A DNA stretch of 64,000 nucleotides from Agapetus fuscipes (taxonomy: Eukaryota > Arthropoda > Insecta > Trichoptera > Glossosomatidae), in assembly GCA_951799405.1 (NCBI GenBank), contig OX637339.1:8432001-8496000 (forward strand). Direction: 5' to 3'. The position numbers and the translations under genes were made by a program. The notes below the pieces were generated by a model. The model ran no database searches. It saw nothing but the letters and a program-made list of their open reading frames with translations, and was not told where the DNA came from. Shown here one piece after another: positions 10,431-21,899 of this stretch (positions are counted from its first letter, which is position 1; each line of letters opens with the position of its first letter).

Positions 10431-10497
10431 TAAAAAGGTCCATCCAGCCTTACAGCACCTGGGTCTTGCTTGAGTATTGGCGCTTTGTAGCGACGAC
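10431..10497 (+). repeat. SINE-1 right half (split by RTE-2)
   Basis: GGTCCATCCAGCCTTACAGC, GGGTCTTGCTTGAGTATTGG and GCGACGACCAAGCTCG match the SINE-1 body at 55840-55920. Confidence 0.65.
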
Positions 10498-10500
10498 CAA

Positions 10501-10592
10501 GCTCGTACACCTCTGCGGCACTACAACAAGTGGCATAGACCCCTAGAGTCTGTAGAATCTAGGGAGTCTCCCGCACAGAATTTCTTGAAAAA
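10501..10592 (+). repeat. Repeat B, copy 1
   Basis: CACCTCTGCGGCACTACAAC, CATAGACCCCTAGAGTCTGT and TCTCCCGCACAG; shared with 42.7 and 57.1 kb. Confidence 0.55.
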
Positions 10593-11089
10593 AAAATACT
10601 TGGACTATGTCTGACCAAAGTATCATTTTTTGGCTACTGACCCTCATTATAGACGGAGATTCCATTTCACTGCTTCACTGGTGTGGCTTCGTGAATATCC
10701 TTTCGGAGGGCGTCTTCTGTCGAAGCACTATTTGCTGGAGAGTCTGGTCCTCCGTCCTATAGTCATATCGTCGTGATGGATTTAATCCCAATCTATGCAG
10801 TAGGAAGTTGCAACGGTCTGGCTCGATGCGAACTTTGTTTAAAATCGTCCACAGTCAACTTGGAATAATAAACCCTGGGACCTTCTGGTGTACAAAATAA
10901 TGTGTTGTATGTTTCATATGGATTTCCAATGGAGTTCAACATCTTTACTACCATAATCAACTGTTCAAATGAGATGTATGGACTTGAGTCGTTTCTTTGT
11001 ATTCTGAAAATGTTCATAAAGGCTGGATGTATCTGACCGATCTTTTTTATGGACACCAGCTATCTACGCTAGATTAAGCTTATGATTTT
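10593..11089. other. Unassigned moderately GC-rich stretch
   Basis: Holds an 87-codon minus-strand frame (10793-11056, including GNPYETYNTLFCTPEGPRVY) that I do not recognise. It lies between repeat B and a LINE fragment, so decayed transposon coding sequence is likely. Confidence 0.3.
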
Positions 11090-11285
11090 GATGTGAGTGT
11101 AACCCGAGCAAAAAAGCTAGATGGAGTGTTGACACTTTTTTTGTGTCGTGGTAGATCAAGGAAGCCAACACCCATCTTAGGTTGTCGTGCCAATGGCGAT
11201 GGTGTTGAATATTGTTTCGAGCACCACATTTAGCGTCATCACAAAATGGCTGCTCGATATTGCTGGGCGTGAGACCTGAGCTGAA
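11090..11285 (+). mobile_element. LINE type-B 3' fragment
   Basis: GTAACCCGAGCAAAAAAGCT, GAAGCCAACACCCATCTTAG, GTCGTGCCAATGGCGATGG and GAATATTGTTTCGAGCACC are the family end. A foldback element follows at 11286. Confidence 0.5.
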
Positions 11286-11438
11286 AATCTCATCACCACG
11301 TTATTTCTTACATACCGAATATCGGTAATATTTGTATGAAGGCCTGTTAATCCAAGATGGCCGCAAGTGAACAGCTGATTAATCTACATACAAATATTAC
11401 CGATATTCGGTAGGTAAGAATTACCGTGGTGATGAGAC
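11286..11438. mobile_element. Foldback MITE, about 50-bp arms
   Basis: Left CTCATCACCACG.. CCGAATATCGGTAATATTTG, right CAAATATTACCGATATTCGG .. CGTGGTGATGAG. Arms imperfect. Sits inside type-B LINE-related sequence. Unrelated to the other foldback family by loop. Confidence 0.7.
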
Positions 11439-11693
11439 TTCTAGTCCTGGCTGATCCGACAAAACATCACGTGACTTTGCTTCGCCATTCAATTTTTTAA
11501 ATATTTTTTGAGCAAAACATGTTTTTTTTTCAATTATTTTACGATAAATAAATATTTGATCTTCTTTAGGTATTATTGCCTACTCACGCTTGAAATACTG
11601 TGGATGTCCCTAATAAAAAGGTCAAAATTTATATCAAGCCAAGGGTTAAGGTATACTTTATATTTTGTTGTACTTACTTTCTTTTCTTTTTAG

Positions 11694-11862
11694 ATTTAGA
11701 ACTTACATAATCCGGCTCACAAGCCTTGAAGGTTCAGAATTCTCGCACTCCACAATCCTCCAGGACTATCTGTATTGTGCTGATTCTTTTAATGGTCCCC
11801 CTACTCCCAAGACTTCAAATTCTTTCTTACATTGGAGATTGGACACGAATATTTTCAGCTAA
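11694..11862 (+). CDS. Candidate terminal coding exon, unknown gene
   Basis: A strong acceptor (CTTTCTTTTCTTTTTAG, ending 11693) is followed by an open frame of about 55 codons ending in TAA at 11860-11862. The peptide includes SLEGSEFSHSTILQDYLYC and GPPTPKTSNSFLHW. It is richer in GC than its flanks. I do not recognise the family. It could be a chance open frame; no upstream exon was identified. Confidence 0.22.
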
Positions 11863-11919
11863 TAATTCTAGGTACATTTTGTAAAAATAATACTACAAGT
11901 TTAAATTGAGTAGCATCAA

Positions 11920-12060
11920 ATCTAAGGTAGCAATCTAGGCATTTTGTCAAAAATTAGATAAATGAGAGTACATGAAAACACAGGAAATCATTTACTCACC
12001 ATTTCCATCTTCATTATCTATAGCATTAAAATACTAGTAGATTTCCGCCTTTGATTCTGT
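11920..12060. repeat. Dispersed relative of the 5.25-kb tandem repeat
   Basis: GTAGCAATCTAGGCATTTTG, AATCATTTACTCACCATTTC and TTCCGCCTTTGATTCTGTAT match the order in the 5.25-kb unit. Confidence 0.45.
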
Positions 12061-13581
12061 ATGGATCAATTATAATCTTATTTAACTAAATTTTAATAAA
12101 ATAAAATTTATTTTGGAACTTTGAGAGCCACTTGGAACAGGGTGATTAAAACATTTTTTTAGGAGAATATATTTTTTTATTCTATAAAATAACTTTATCT
12201 TAGTCAATGCATTAAAATCTACATAAATAATAACCTAAACAAAAATAATAATAAAAAATTAAAAAGCATTAATAATTAAATGTCCTCACATCGTTCACAA
12301 ATGAACTAAGTAAATATATAAATTTTGATAATTGTTTAGTTTTTATAATTTTTGTATAAATATAAAGAGTTGTTGAAAAAGTTTTAATTTTCCTTGAATT
12401 TATCATTTATTTTTGTCTTTTAGAAATATGTTGTGAGTTTTACTATTGTTTTAATTGAATTCTTCACTTCTATATACTTTAAATATATAAAAGAAAGCCT
12501 ATTTTTACACAAAAAATAATATTTACTACAAAATGCCAGGATTTAATTTCTTGTTTAAATAAATAAAGGCATGTTTCCGAAAAGACTAGAAACCGGACAT
12601 TTTTCAGGAAGTTAATTAAAAAAGATTAACTGATATATCAAAATTTCTAACAAATAAAAAGGTTAAATAAGTGATATTGAGGACATTATTTAGATTTTTT
12701 AATATTATGCATTAAGCTTTTACTCATAAAAATAAACATAAAAAAAACAATTCAAATAAATCGCTATATACAAAGTTGTAACTTAGATACATTATTTTAA
12801 ATATATTTTATTGTTTATAATAAAAATAATGGAAAGAATTGCATGAATTAATTTAGAAAATGTTCACAAACAAAAAAAACTATAATTTTGGAAAGGTGGT
12901 AAAGGGTGGTTCGAAGTATGAAGTTACAAAAACCGTTTTTTTTTCTCAATAGAATTAATATAAATTATATAAGTACAGTGCACTGTGATTTTTGTATTTT
13001 TTTAAAGTTTGTAACAGAGAAGCCAAATGCTTTTTATTTTACTTTTAAATATAACAATACTTAACTGTTAATTACAGTCAGTCTTTTTTATTTTATTAAT
13101 ATTGTAGGAATATCTTTCACATATCTTTAATTATTCTTCAATTTTAGAATGAACCATTTTTTTACACATTTTTTCTTCATCGTCTTATTAAATTATAGTA
13201 TTGCGTAAGTACCTATTTTAGGAATGTAATAGTATAATTTTAGCACTCTTAATTAAAGTTTTATCGTAAATATAAGATCAAAAATATCCAAAAATATATA
13301 ACCCCGTTGAGGTTAATTGCTTGAAGATCACAATTTATGGCTTCCTAAGGACAAAATATGACACTTTTTTTACATATACAGATGATTTTACAATCACAAA
13401 ATTAGCAATTTCTTGTCAAATGTACATTTCCTGACAAACAATTGTTCATTTAGCAAATAAAAATTCGACGTTTACATATATTTAATGTTAACAAAAATAA
13501 ATTTCATGGTGTAATCGAATAAATAAATCTTTTTTTGGATTTTTATTTCATTTTTCTTCCATATTTGATCAATTTTGTCCT

Positions 13582-13682
13582 TTAACATTGAAGTTTCAAC
13601 ACATCACTCCACACTTCTCTCTCATTGCAATCGTAGCGGTCAAATATAGCCCCTTTGGCATGTTTGTAGCCATTTTCGGGAC
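13582..13682 (-). CDS. Candidate terminal coding exon, unknown gene
   Basis: On the minus strand an acceptor (TTTTAATGTAATTCAG, AG at 13683-13684) is followed by 32 sense codons and TAA at 13582-13584. The peptide reads PENGYKHAKGAIFDRYDCNE and continues to a cysteine end. GC content is near 45 percent inside very AT-rich DNA. Joined to the donor at 15717 it would stay in frame (HLQEHWK + C + PENGYK). Family not recognised; splicing is inferred. Confidence 0.28.
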
Positions 13683-14248
13683 CTGAATTACATTAAAACA
13701 AAAATGTTTGTTGTATTATTATCAACAGCATGCATCAAAAATAAGCTACTCACAATAATTCTTGTAGTAATATTTTTTTGCAGCAAATAGTTAATGTACG
13801 AAAATAAACAATTTTGCTTTATTGTAACTCAGTTGGCATTTTTCTCTTTATTTTGAATAACATTTATTAAGATCCATCCATAGCAGCAATTTGAAATCAA
13901 TCTGTTGTTTTAAAAAGATGCTATATTAATTCATTTATAATTAAACCTTTTATTTTTTCAAAAATTTTAGACGTTTAAATGTATTTTGAAATCTCTTATC
14001 TATGTATTTTTACGACTTTATTGAATTTAATTTTTGTAAATACTTACAATTTTGGTTTGATAATAAATAAAAGATTGATAAACATACAAAATAAAATATA
14101 AATTTAATCGATATAATACTGCTCAAAGCATTTTTGAAACAAACTAAAAGTTTGAAACAAAAATATTTATCAGAAACTATTGGTAGTTGTTAATAAATTA
14201 AAATAAATAATTTGAGGAATACTTGGCCGGTTTTTGAAGTTTTTGCTT

Positions 14249-14313
14249 TTAAAAATTAATATCTTGAATATGAACTGAAGCTGCTTTCCTTTGCAGGGTT
14301 GCTGTGAATCGAC
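14249..14313 (-). CDS. Possible alternative short terminal exon
   Basis: An acceptor-like CGTATTTCCACAG (ending 14314) is followed by about 20 codons and a stop, in the same phase as the candidate exon at 13582-13682. The peptide would begin RFTATLQRKAASV. It is too short to assign and could be chance. Confidence 0.12.
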
Positions 14314-15264
14314 CTGTGGAAATACGAAAAATTAATTAATAAAGATTGTAATTCAGATTATGAACTATCCTAAAATAAATCAAAATGTTGCTTAGAAACA
14401 ATTGTAAATAATAAAATATTTTCATTTTGACATCTTTGAGTGGATATGAGTATTTTAGAAGAAAAAGTGTGATTGTTTTTATTTCAATAAAAAAATGTGC
14501 ACCAAAAAACCTTAGAAAATTTAGTACAAAGATTGCTGGACTGAAAAGAAAAAGTATTTTTTTAATTCAATCAATTTAATTAGTTAATAATTTTTCATTT
14601 CCTCTTCGCAGTCCAATAGTTTTTTAGATGAAATAGCCAAAAATGTGCAGTTAATTTTTTTAAAGTGCAAAAAATGTTAGATTAAAACCCAAATTAAGTT
14701 TTTAATGCCTGATTTCACCGACTCTAAAATTTTCATGAAAAATTTAATTAAATGCTGTTTTTATCACTTTAAGATAGAGGTCTCTTTATTTTATTATTTA
14801 CTTCCTTGTCAAAGAAATACAAAAAGAAAACAGTATAAAAACAGGTCTTGAGGTGAATCATTCATGCTTAATTTTTTTTTGTCATATTATATAGATGTAG
14901 AAAATCAGCATTTTTTTGAGTGGTGAAATCGGTACTTAAAAGGAGTAGCTATCGATCAATATAAAATAATATACGAGTAGATATTTGGTGTAAAAGAGGT
15001 TTTCCCCATTGTAATGAGCCACGTTACGGAATAAGTATGCCATCATTGAAAAAAAGAGACATACGGTAACATTATTAACATATGCCAAAACAAAACAAAA
15101 CTTTGGCAGTCATCGTTAACCGTTGCCTGGGAACTGATTAAAGCATCAACAATCAGGTTTTGATACTTAATATATTTATTTTATATTGATCGATGTGAAT
15201 AGCCTAGAATAAAATAATAAAAAAGGGTAAAAATAAAAGTGTTGTGTGCTTACTTCTATTTATG

Positions 15265-15418
15265 TTAAAGAGAAATCGCCGCTAGAGCTTGAGGAACAGT
15301 CGCGCCCCATACCATCTCATCTCCATAAGCACTGACTACATCTACAACAGGCAAAGGGAAAGGTTCCACGTCACAAAATATGCTGACTCCATCGTCGTCA
15401 TCATCATCTTTCTCAACC
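15265..15418 (-). CDS. Candidate acidic C-terminal exon, unknown gene
   Basis: On the minus strand a pyrimidine tract and AG near 15419 precede a frame reading VEKDDDDDDGVSIFCDVEPF, then PLPVVDVVSAYGDEMVWGAT and a TAA at 15265-15267. Composition is protein-like and clearly more GC-rich than the flanks. The GAT/GAC run could also be a microsatellite. It may be an alternative last exon of the same unknown gene as the exons at 13.6 and 15.7 kb. Confidence 0.25.
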
Positions 15419-15716
15419 CTCAATTGCAAAAAAGAAGAATTATTGAAAAAAATAAAATAAGGGCGAATGTGTTTTATTTTGTTTATTGAAAACTGCCATC
15501 TATTGGCGGTTACAACATATATATGTTCAATTGAAGAGAATTGCTTCATTGACTTAATAATTTAATTGTATTTTACAATTGTGTAAAAAAATGAGTTTTT
15601 CACAAGAAATTAGCAAAAATAATAATTATTATTTTAGAAACTATTGCCATCTGTCGTATTTTTTATGTAAGTTGAACATTTAAACTGCAATTTTTACTAA
15701 CATCATCCCCACATAC

Positions 15717-15815
15717 ATTTCCAATGTTCTTGAAGGTGGAAGTTCTTATTTTTGTGATGGATGAGAAAGCCTCGCCGGCTCGAAGGACCAGAATATAAAA
15801 GACCATAAGCTTTTT
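15717..15815 (-). CDS. Candidate internal exon with strong donor, unknown gene
   Basis: A GC-richer patch ends at a good donor (AAAT|GTATGT, exon end 15717). Two frames are open. One reads GEAFSSITKIRTSTFKNIGN and could join the acidic exon at 15.3 kb. The other reads GFLIHHKNKNFHLQEHWK and joins the exon at 13.6 kb in frame. The acceptor side is unclear. No family recognised. Confidence 0.2.
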
Positions 15816-17161
15816 AATAATCCCGGAGGAGTTTTCTTTTAACATAAAATCAAAAGATTATACACGATGCATTTTCCCACCGGGTATCTTTTATCAATGT
15901 GTCTTTTAAAAAAAAAAAAAACTTTAAAGGTTTTTGATTTGTTTTAATAAAGGGAATCAAGGTTTGGAACGCTTTTTGTATTTTTTTAATAATCCTTCTT
16001 TTATAGAGCAGTTTAAGTAGTAAATTTGCAGACAACGATTACATTCATTTTATTGATTAAAATTTACTAAAAATATTTTTGAAAATACTAGCAAAAGGGC
16101 TGAAAAAATCACAAAAATTAGTTATATACTCAGATAAATTTAAAAAACAATATTCATAATTGAATCACTAAAGCAAAAACATTTAACACAATATGTTTTT
16201 AATTCGATTGTAAAAAAATAAGGAATTTTGTGAAAAACTAGTCTTAAACGTTGCGAAATCAAAAAAGAAAAGAAAAATATTATTAAAGACCCAGGTTTTG
16301 TTAATTTTGAAGAAAAATAATTCGTCAAGTTGAGAAATTTTGAAAAAATAAACCATTGATTAGAAAAGAGTGTTTTTGGTGCTGGAGTTAGTAGAAAACA
16401 TTCGGTTGAGATTTTGCTTTTCAACAAAAAAAGAAAAATGTGCAAAAGCCAAAAAAAGTGTGTCATTTCACCCAAATCAAAAACCAAAAAAAAATCTGCA
16501 AAAATGTTTTTCATTGAAGCGAGTTAAGTTTTGGTGCAAAATGTGTTATTTTAGATGTCAAAATATTTCAGTTGTAAACAAAAGCCAAAATGTTGGAATT
16601 TTTGGATATGTGTGAATTTTGAAGAAGGTTGTAAAGGCATGCTTAATCCTTGAATAACTGTGGTTTTATTTTTTTCTTAGGATTACAGGAAATCTCATTA
16701 AAATTCACAAAAGGTTTCCGTTTGCTGTAAAAAAAAATATTGCAATGGTGGTTTTCTTTAAATATGCATAAACCGTAAGAACCAGCAAAAAATAGGTTAT
16801 GGCCAAACATTCAAATTAAATATTTTTTCATAAAAAAATGCCATGAGAACTCGCTGGAATTCTAAAAATGCTTTAGTTCAAACCCACTGCCTTCTAAGTC
16901 CGAAGCTCTTTTTGTCGGAGAGTTTTTAATTTTGGATCAAATGCAAATTTGCTAGTAAGACGTTGTCTCTTGCATACCATAATTGAGGGGATATACGCCC
17001 TAGATTCTAGAACGACCACACCGAGAATTGCTACATGATATATTGGCATATTTGTGTTGTTTCTCCAACGAGGATTTCAAATGGATTAATATGACGAAAA
17101 AGCTTGATTTCAATGCATCACGCCAATCTTAAGATTAAGACAGAAAAAGGAGTAAGAGGAA

Positions 17162-17252
17162 TATATACATTGCAACCATTACCACCTTCCCTGTAAAAGG
17201 AGTTGACACTGCCAAAAGTGAACCGATTTTTACAATGTGGGTAGTAGGTGCT
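17162..17252 (-). repeat. RTE-2 tail fragment
   Basis: ACCACCTTCCCTGTAAAAGG and GCCAAAAGTGAACCGATTTT. Marks the right edge of the repeat-poor island. Confidence 0.6.
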
Positions 17253-17254
17253 TT

Positions 17255-17739
17255 TTCGTTGAAATTTTTTTTCTAAAATAACTTCTAATCTTCATCGTCA
17301 TAATTTTAAGTATCGAGACTAAATTTAGGTAAGAAATTTAACAGCGACACGCTTAAATTCGCGTAACCATTTTATGGCAAAATATCCCATCACAACACCA
17401 TAAAAAGACACCTATGGTAACATAAACTCCCCGCAGACGTGTCCCTTTGTTGACTGTCTTTTGGGATTTATTCGTCCAATACTAATGTTTCGATCCACGG
17501 GACCCTTTCCGAGAACGCGATTTGGCACAGGGATTGTAAGCTAGGGACTTTGAGGCTACCTACCACCTGAGAAGCTAAACCTAAGCTCATGTTGGGCCCT
17601 AAAATATCTTTGTAACTCTTTGGGTTATGGATCATTTTGACTTCATTTTCAAATTACTTTCAATTCATTTTGCTGTCAAATCAATTGACGGGAGTCAAGT
17701 TACTTAGTAGTAATTTTAGATTTCAATGCTACAAAGTTG
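17255..17739. other. Unassigned stretch
   Basis: Includes a moderately GC-rich part (17400-17610, CGATCCACGGGACCCTTTCC) without an open frame or known repeat. Confidence 0.3.
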
Positions 17740-17965
17740 AAAAACTGATGATGATGATGATGATGATGGATGATTTCTTTCCTGTGGCGCCATTTAATGG
17801 TCCAGGACCATCTCAAGGGCGCCATGGCTTCTGGAGAAAAGTAGTGTCTTCAGTTCCTTTCTGAAGGTGGTGGTAGGCTGGTTCGCGCGAACACCGATGG
17901 GCAAATTGTTACTTAGCTCTGACGTCATTATGCCAAGGGTGGACAAAGCCTTTTGAGAGTTGTCT
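17740..17965 (-). mobile_element. LINE C-terminus (CR1/L2-like) with CAT-repeat tail
   Basis: The minus strand from about 17963 reads ALSTLGIMTSELSNNLPIGV, then TFRKELKTLLFSRSHGALEM and a stop at 17794-17796. The NLP..R.....TFRKELKTLLF pattern is the classic end of CR1/L2/Jockey-type LINE proteins. The stop is followed by a (CAT)n tail at 17746-17768, as expected for LINEs that end in short tandem repeats. Confidence 0.65.
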
Positions 17966-17969
17966 AGAT

Positions 17970-18726
17970 TTATTCCTATCCTTGTATAACTACTTCACTT
18001 AATTCAGACCTATATTTTTTACCATACATTTCCTTCTTTTACCTATCCCATCCTTTCAAAATTTAAACAACTTGATGAAGCCATCCCATCTCTTTTCTCG
18101 GTCTTTCTTTTCCAATTTTTATTACCACATTTTCTCTGTATATACACTTGAACTATTATATTTATTTTTTCATTATGAAAAACTAGCCTTCCTTCTTTTG
18201 TAGATACCTTTTATACCATGTTTTTCCCTCGGACTCTACAGTGTTATTCACAAAGCATGTGATCCATACATGATTCATGGATCATCTTTTTTATATGTTG
18301 AAAGTTTCGACATACCCTTAGCTGTACTGTGGACTTTATTGATGTATTCTTTACTTTATTACTCATTCCAACAAATTACACCGTTTTAGATGTAAGTACC
18401 GATAATGAAATTCTAGTTGTACATCTGTTTTTCGTGTAGAATTTCACAGTGTACACCCAAATGCGGAAGAATCTCATTTCAAGTGAATACTTTCTCTGTA
18501 CGCATCACGAAAACTTCTGACATTCTGCTGCAGCGTGAGAAAGAATCGAAATGTCAGAAAAGGTTTCTGCCGCGCCGCTGCCGTTATGCGGGAGTAGCAC
18601 ATGTAGTGAAATCACGCCTCACATGTACGCAGGCTGTTATGATATTAGCTCCTGGCGTTTTCTGCTAGCCTGGTACTTGGGGAGCTCCTGATATCAGGCT
18701 ACCAGAACAATGAACCGGTAAATTTA
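17970..18726. other. Unassigned stretch
   Basis: Pyrimidine-rich to 18230, then a GC-richer part (18420-18715) with an 83-codon frame on the plus strand of no recognised family. Repeat M piece at 18238. Confidence 0.3.
18238..18300. repeat. Repeat M, terminal piece
   Basis: GTGTTATTCACAAAGCATGT and ATTCATGGATCATC. Confidence 0.35.
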
Positions 18727-18732
18727 ACATAA

Positions 18733-18763
<31 letters not shown>

Positions 18764-18765
18764 AA
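18727..18765 (-). other. Poly(A) end of a retroposed sequence
   Basis: On the minus strand GAATAAATTATTT (polyadenylation signal AATAAA) is followed by about 32 A. This marks the 3' end of a processed transcript or poly(A) LINE copied in minus orientation; the body upstream (19100-18765) is not identified. Confidence 0.5.
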
Positions 18766-18841
18766 TTTATTCAACAAAACAGGAAAATACATTAAAATAT
18801 ATAAAACAATAATAAAAATATATACAATTGATGTTGTACCT

Positions 18842-19040
18842 TCCCAATTACAATGTTGACATTAAATATAAGTATTAAAAATAAAAAGAATATAAAAAAG
18901 AATATAAATATAAATACTAATGACAGTAAGATATTTTTTCATACAATGTTGACATTAAATATAAGTATTAAAATAAAAAAAAGAATATAAATATAAATAC
19001 TAATGATAGTAAGATATTTTTTTTTTTTTTTTTTTCAAAC
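18842..19040. repeat. Two-unit tandem repeat ending in T runs
   Basis: CAATGTTGACATTAAATATA and TACTAATGAYAGTAAGATAT recur with a period of about 95-100 bases; the second unit ends in a run of about 20 T. Confidence 0.65.
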
Positions 19041-19434
19041 ACAAAATATAAAATATAAAAACCTATTAAAATAATCATGATAACCGTAATGACACCAAAC
19101 AATAAGAGATAAAAACAGAATTACATATATCAAATCAGCCTTACATTCACTTGAACATGCCAATATTTTTAAATTTAATTTTAATTTTTCCCACTCACTA
19201 ATACCTACACACTGAAATTCTAGTCAAAATTCATTATATTTCATGAACACGTTTCTATTATTATTACAATTACAATTATTATTATTATTATTTTACATCA
19301 TTAATCAAGAATTAAGGGCAAAGTATGGCCGTCGTTAACTTTTTCAAAGTATTGGTCGATTGGTAAAAAATATCCAGTTCAATAATACTCGAATCAGATA
19401 ATGAAGAAGCTGAGGGTTGTCATAATTTAACTTC

Positions 19435-19690
19435 TTTTTTCTGTTTTTTCCTGTGCCTCTTCGATGAAGATTAGCGATCATCAAGGCAATTAGCACCTTC
19501 TGAAAGACGGATTTTGTGTTTCTGCTAAACAATTGACTCAGGTTATTAAGCCAAGATGTTCTTCTTCGACCTGAAGCTCGTCTTCCTAATACTAATAGGA
19601 CACTCAATTAGACATAGTACCTTTCTTAGTTATATCATTGAAGGAATAATCTTGCGAAGAATGAGAGGTCGCCCAAGAATTTCAGACTTT
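19435..19690 (-). mobile_element. LINE C-terminal fragment (third type)
   Basis: The minus strand reads GRRASGRRRTSWLNNLSQLF and then ALMIANLHRRGTGKNRKKK. This is the tail motif (GRR.SWL.NLR.W......IAN) of another common insect LINE group. Upstream sequence up to 19690 looks related but has stops. The frame runs on past the usual end into AT-rich DNA. Confidence 0.6.
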
Positions 19691-19814
19691 CAGAATTTGA
19701 AGCGAGTTATGGATGTCTCGTCATCCAGTTCAGGAAAAAAAATATTCTGCACGGACCCCTTTGAAATTATATGAATTGTAGACTGCTTTATTGCAAAACC
19801 GAATATCCAAAGTT

Positions 19815-20030
19815 GACAAATCGTCCCCTTAGAGCTTGTTTGCCTTATGTCCATCAGAGGTAATTTCACTTTAGCAATGTTTGTAAGTGTACTGAACCAA
19901 TGTGTCTTATGTAAACTGGAAATCAATTTTTTAAATATTTAAAACAACTCTTGTATTATTTTTTTTATGTTTTTTTCTTAGTTCAAATTGTGTAGAATGT
20001 GATTCTTAAGGCAATTTCATTGAATGGTCC
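19815..20030 (+). repeat. Repeat R, copy 2
   Basis: CGTCCCCTTAGAGCTTGTTT, AGCAATGTTTGTAAGTGTAC and AGTTCAAATTGTGTAGAATG. Confidence 0.5.
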
Positions 20031-20695
20031 TCTCTGAATCAGATGGCAGAAAAGCCAAACAAGCACTTGGTGGACGAAATATTTTTCCATGAATCAAATG
20101 AAAACAGTATGTAAATATCTGATTACATATGTTACGTAGCTGTTCTGTTCAGTTAGAGTATTCTTAGCACATTTACTTCTTCTTACAAACATCCTGGCGA
20201 CCGCTTTTACTATTATGAAATATCACAACCTGCAAAAACCCTACTCATACTCGTTCCGTACTCCCACCTCTATCCCGGGAGGCGTATCACAGAACTCTTC
20301 CTCAAAACTAATTTAAGGATCAGTCACTGAGGGTCTTCCCAAAACTTACCTACTATCAAGTTGGCTCTAGATCCTAAATGCTCGCCTGTTAATGAGCAAT
20401 CATACAGAGAAGTAACTAAAGTTCTAGCAATTCTCAAATCGCGCTCCTTCCAATATCCGCAATTAATATATTGTGTGGTATGTTGGAGGTGCTGTTATTT
20501 GTTGCAGCAATGACACCTCCGTAATAGCGAAGTTCCCAGCTACCTCTTGCCCCCTCGGCGGTAAACATGGGAGGCAGCCACCGCCAATAACAATTACTGT
20601 AACCGTAAAGAGAAAAGAGGGCCTCGCTTGTCACGACCAACAAACCACTTGAGCGCCGCATACTTGCGTGCGGATCATGCGAGCCTGATACCTAT
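20031..20695. other. Unassigned stretch
   Basis: The part from 20430 to 20680 is GC-richer (CACCTCCGTAATAGCGAAGT) with a 75-codon minus-strand frame of no known family. Confidence 0.3.
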
Positions 20696-20803
20696 AAAGG
20701 AATCCTTGGAAATTTTCATTAAAAACGTAAATTGATACCATTTTCACTTAAAGGAATCCTTGGAAATTTTCATTAAAAACGTAAATTGATACCATTTTCA
20801 CTT
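20696..20803. repeat. Perfect 54-bp tandem duplication
   Basis: Units 20696-20749 and 20750-20803 are identical, starting AAAGGAATCCTTGGAAATTT. Directly left of the hAT element. Confidence 0.9.
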
Positions 20804-21899
20804 TTCCTTGCTTTCCAATCAAGTTTTCCTTTTAAAATTCAAAACACTACAGCCAGTGCCGGCGCTAGGGTTGGGCGCGGTCGGGCGACCGCCCAGGGCG
20901 CCGGGTATGAAGGGGCGCCGCAGGCGCCCCTTTATATTTTTTAGTAATTTTGAAGTTTTTGGGGCATTAAAACTCAAAAATATTTATTTTTCGTAAACAG
21001 TAAAAATTGAACCGGTAAAATAATTGTTAGATACATTCTTAGAAAGAGAAATGAAAACAATAATATTTTTATTTTGTTATTGCTAGGTATATTTATTTTT
21101 ACTTCTTACTTAAAAAAGGTACTTATGTATTTCACGACCTTGTTTTTTATTTCGTTTAATGTTTTGATTATGAATGACTGAAATTATTTTAAGTAAGATG
21201 ATTTAAGAAATGGACTATCTAAGAAGTATGATTGGAAAAAAAACGAAGTGACAGGGTTAGGAATGGTCTTGTAAGAGAAGAATGTGATGTAAGAGAAAGT
21301 GTGAAATTGAAGAATAAAAGAAGTTTGCTAAGATGATTCGGGTATATGGAGAGAATGAGTGATGAAAGACTGACGAAGAAAGTATATGTTGCAAGAACAG
21401 ATGGATGTAGTGGTAGAGGAAGACCGAGAAAAGTATAGATGGATCAAATTTTTGAAATAGCGAATGAATGGGATTTCCAGAGTCATAATAAAAGGAGGGC
21501 TTGTATGAACAAGGTTATGACTCTGGATGAAATGAAAGAAGTATGCAAGGACAGGAAGAAGTGGCGGCTAATCTGCAATTTTTATTTGTAATGTTGGTTT
21601 ATTAATTTGTTACATTTTTTGGATAGAAAATTATTGACTTTTTTGTATAGATTTCTTTTTAAGGTTTTGTTCTTTTTTTATACTTAAACGTTATTTATTA
21701 TTTGTATACCTTGACTTATAGGTTGGTATGAGGCTGACCACCCATACTATAAAAAATGGTTCACTTTGTCAATGTCACCCCTGTGTTAGGGAAGGTCGGC
21801 AAAAGTTATAGCGCTTATGTTCATTTGAGGTTTGGATTTTATTTGTAAGTACCCATTCAGCATTTGTAAGCGCGAACTACAGTGTTTGTTTGTGGGCAT

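Larger units (their letters stand above)
11500..17140. other. Repeat-poor AT-rich island
   Basis: About 5.6 kb almost free of the SINEs, RTE tails and MITEs that crowd both sides. It is very AT-rich with many AATAAA motifs and contains several short GC-richer patches that are open in one frame next to splice-like signals (listed separately). This pattern fits introns or 3' untranslated sequence of a real host gene better than neutral intergenic DNA. No known gene was recognised. Confidence 0.4.

Noticed and set aside
18417..18668. 83-codon plus-strand frame as a gene
   Set aside because: Cysteine- and arginine-rich but unlike any family I know, bordered by repeats; no splice or promoter support.
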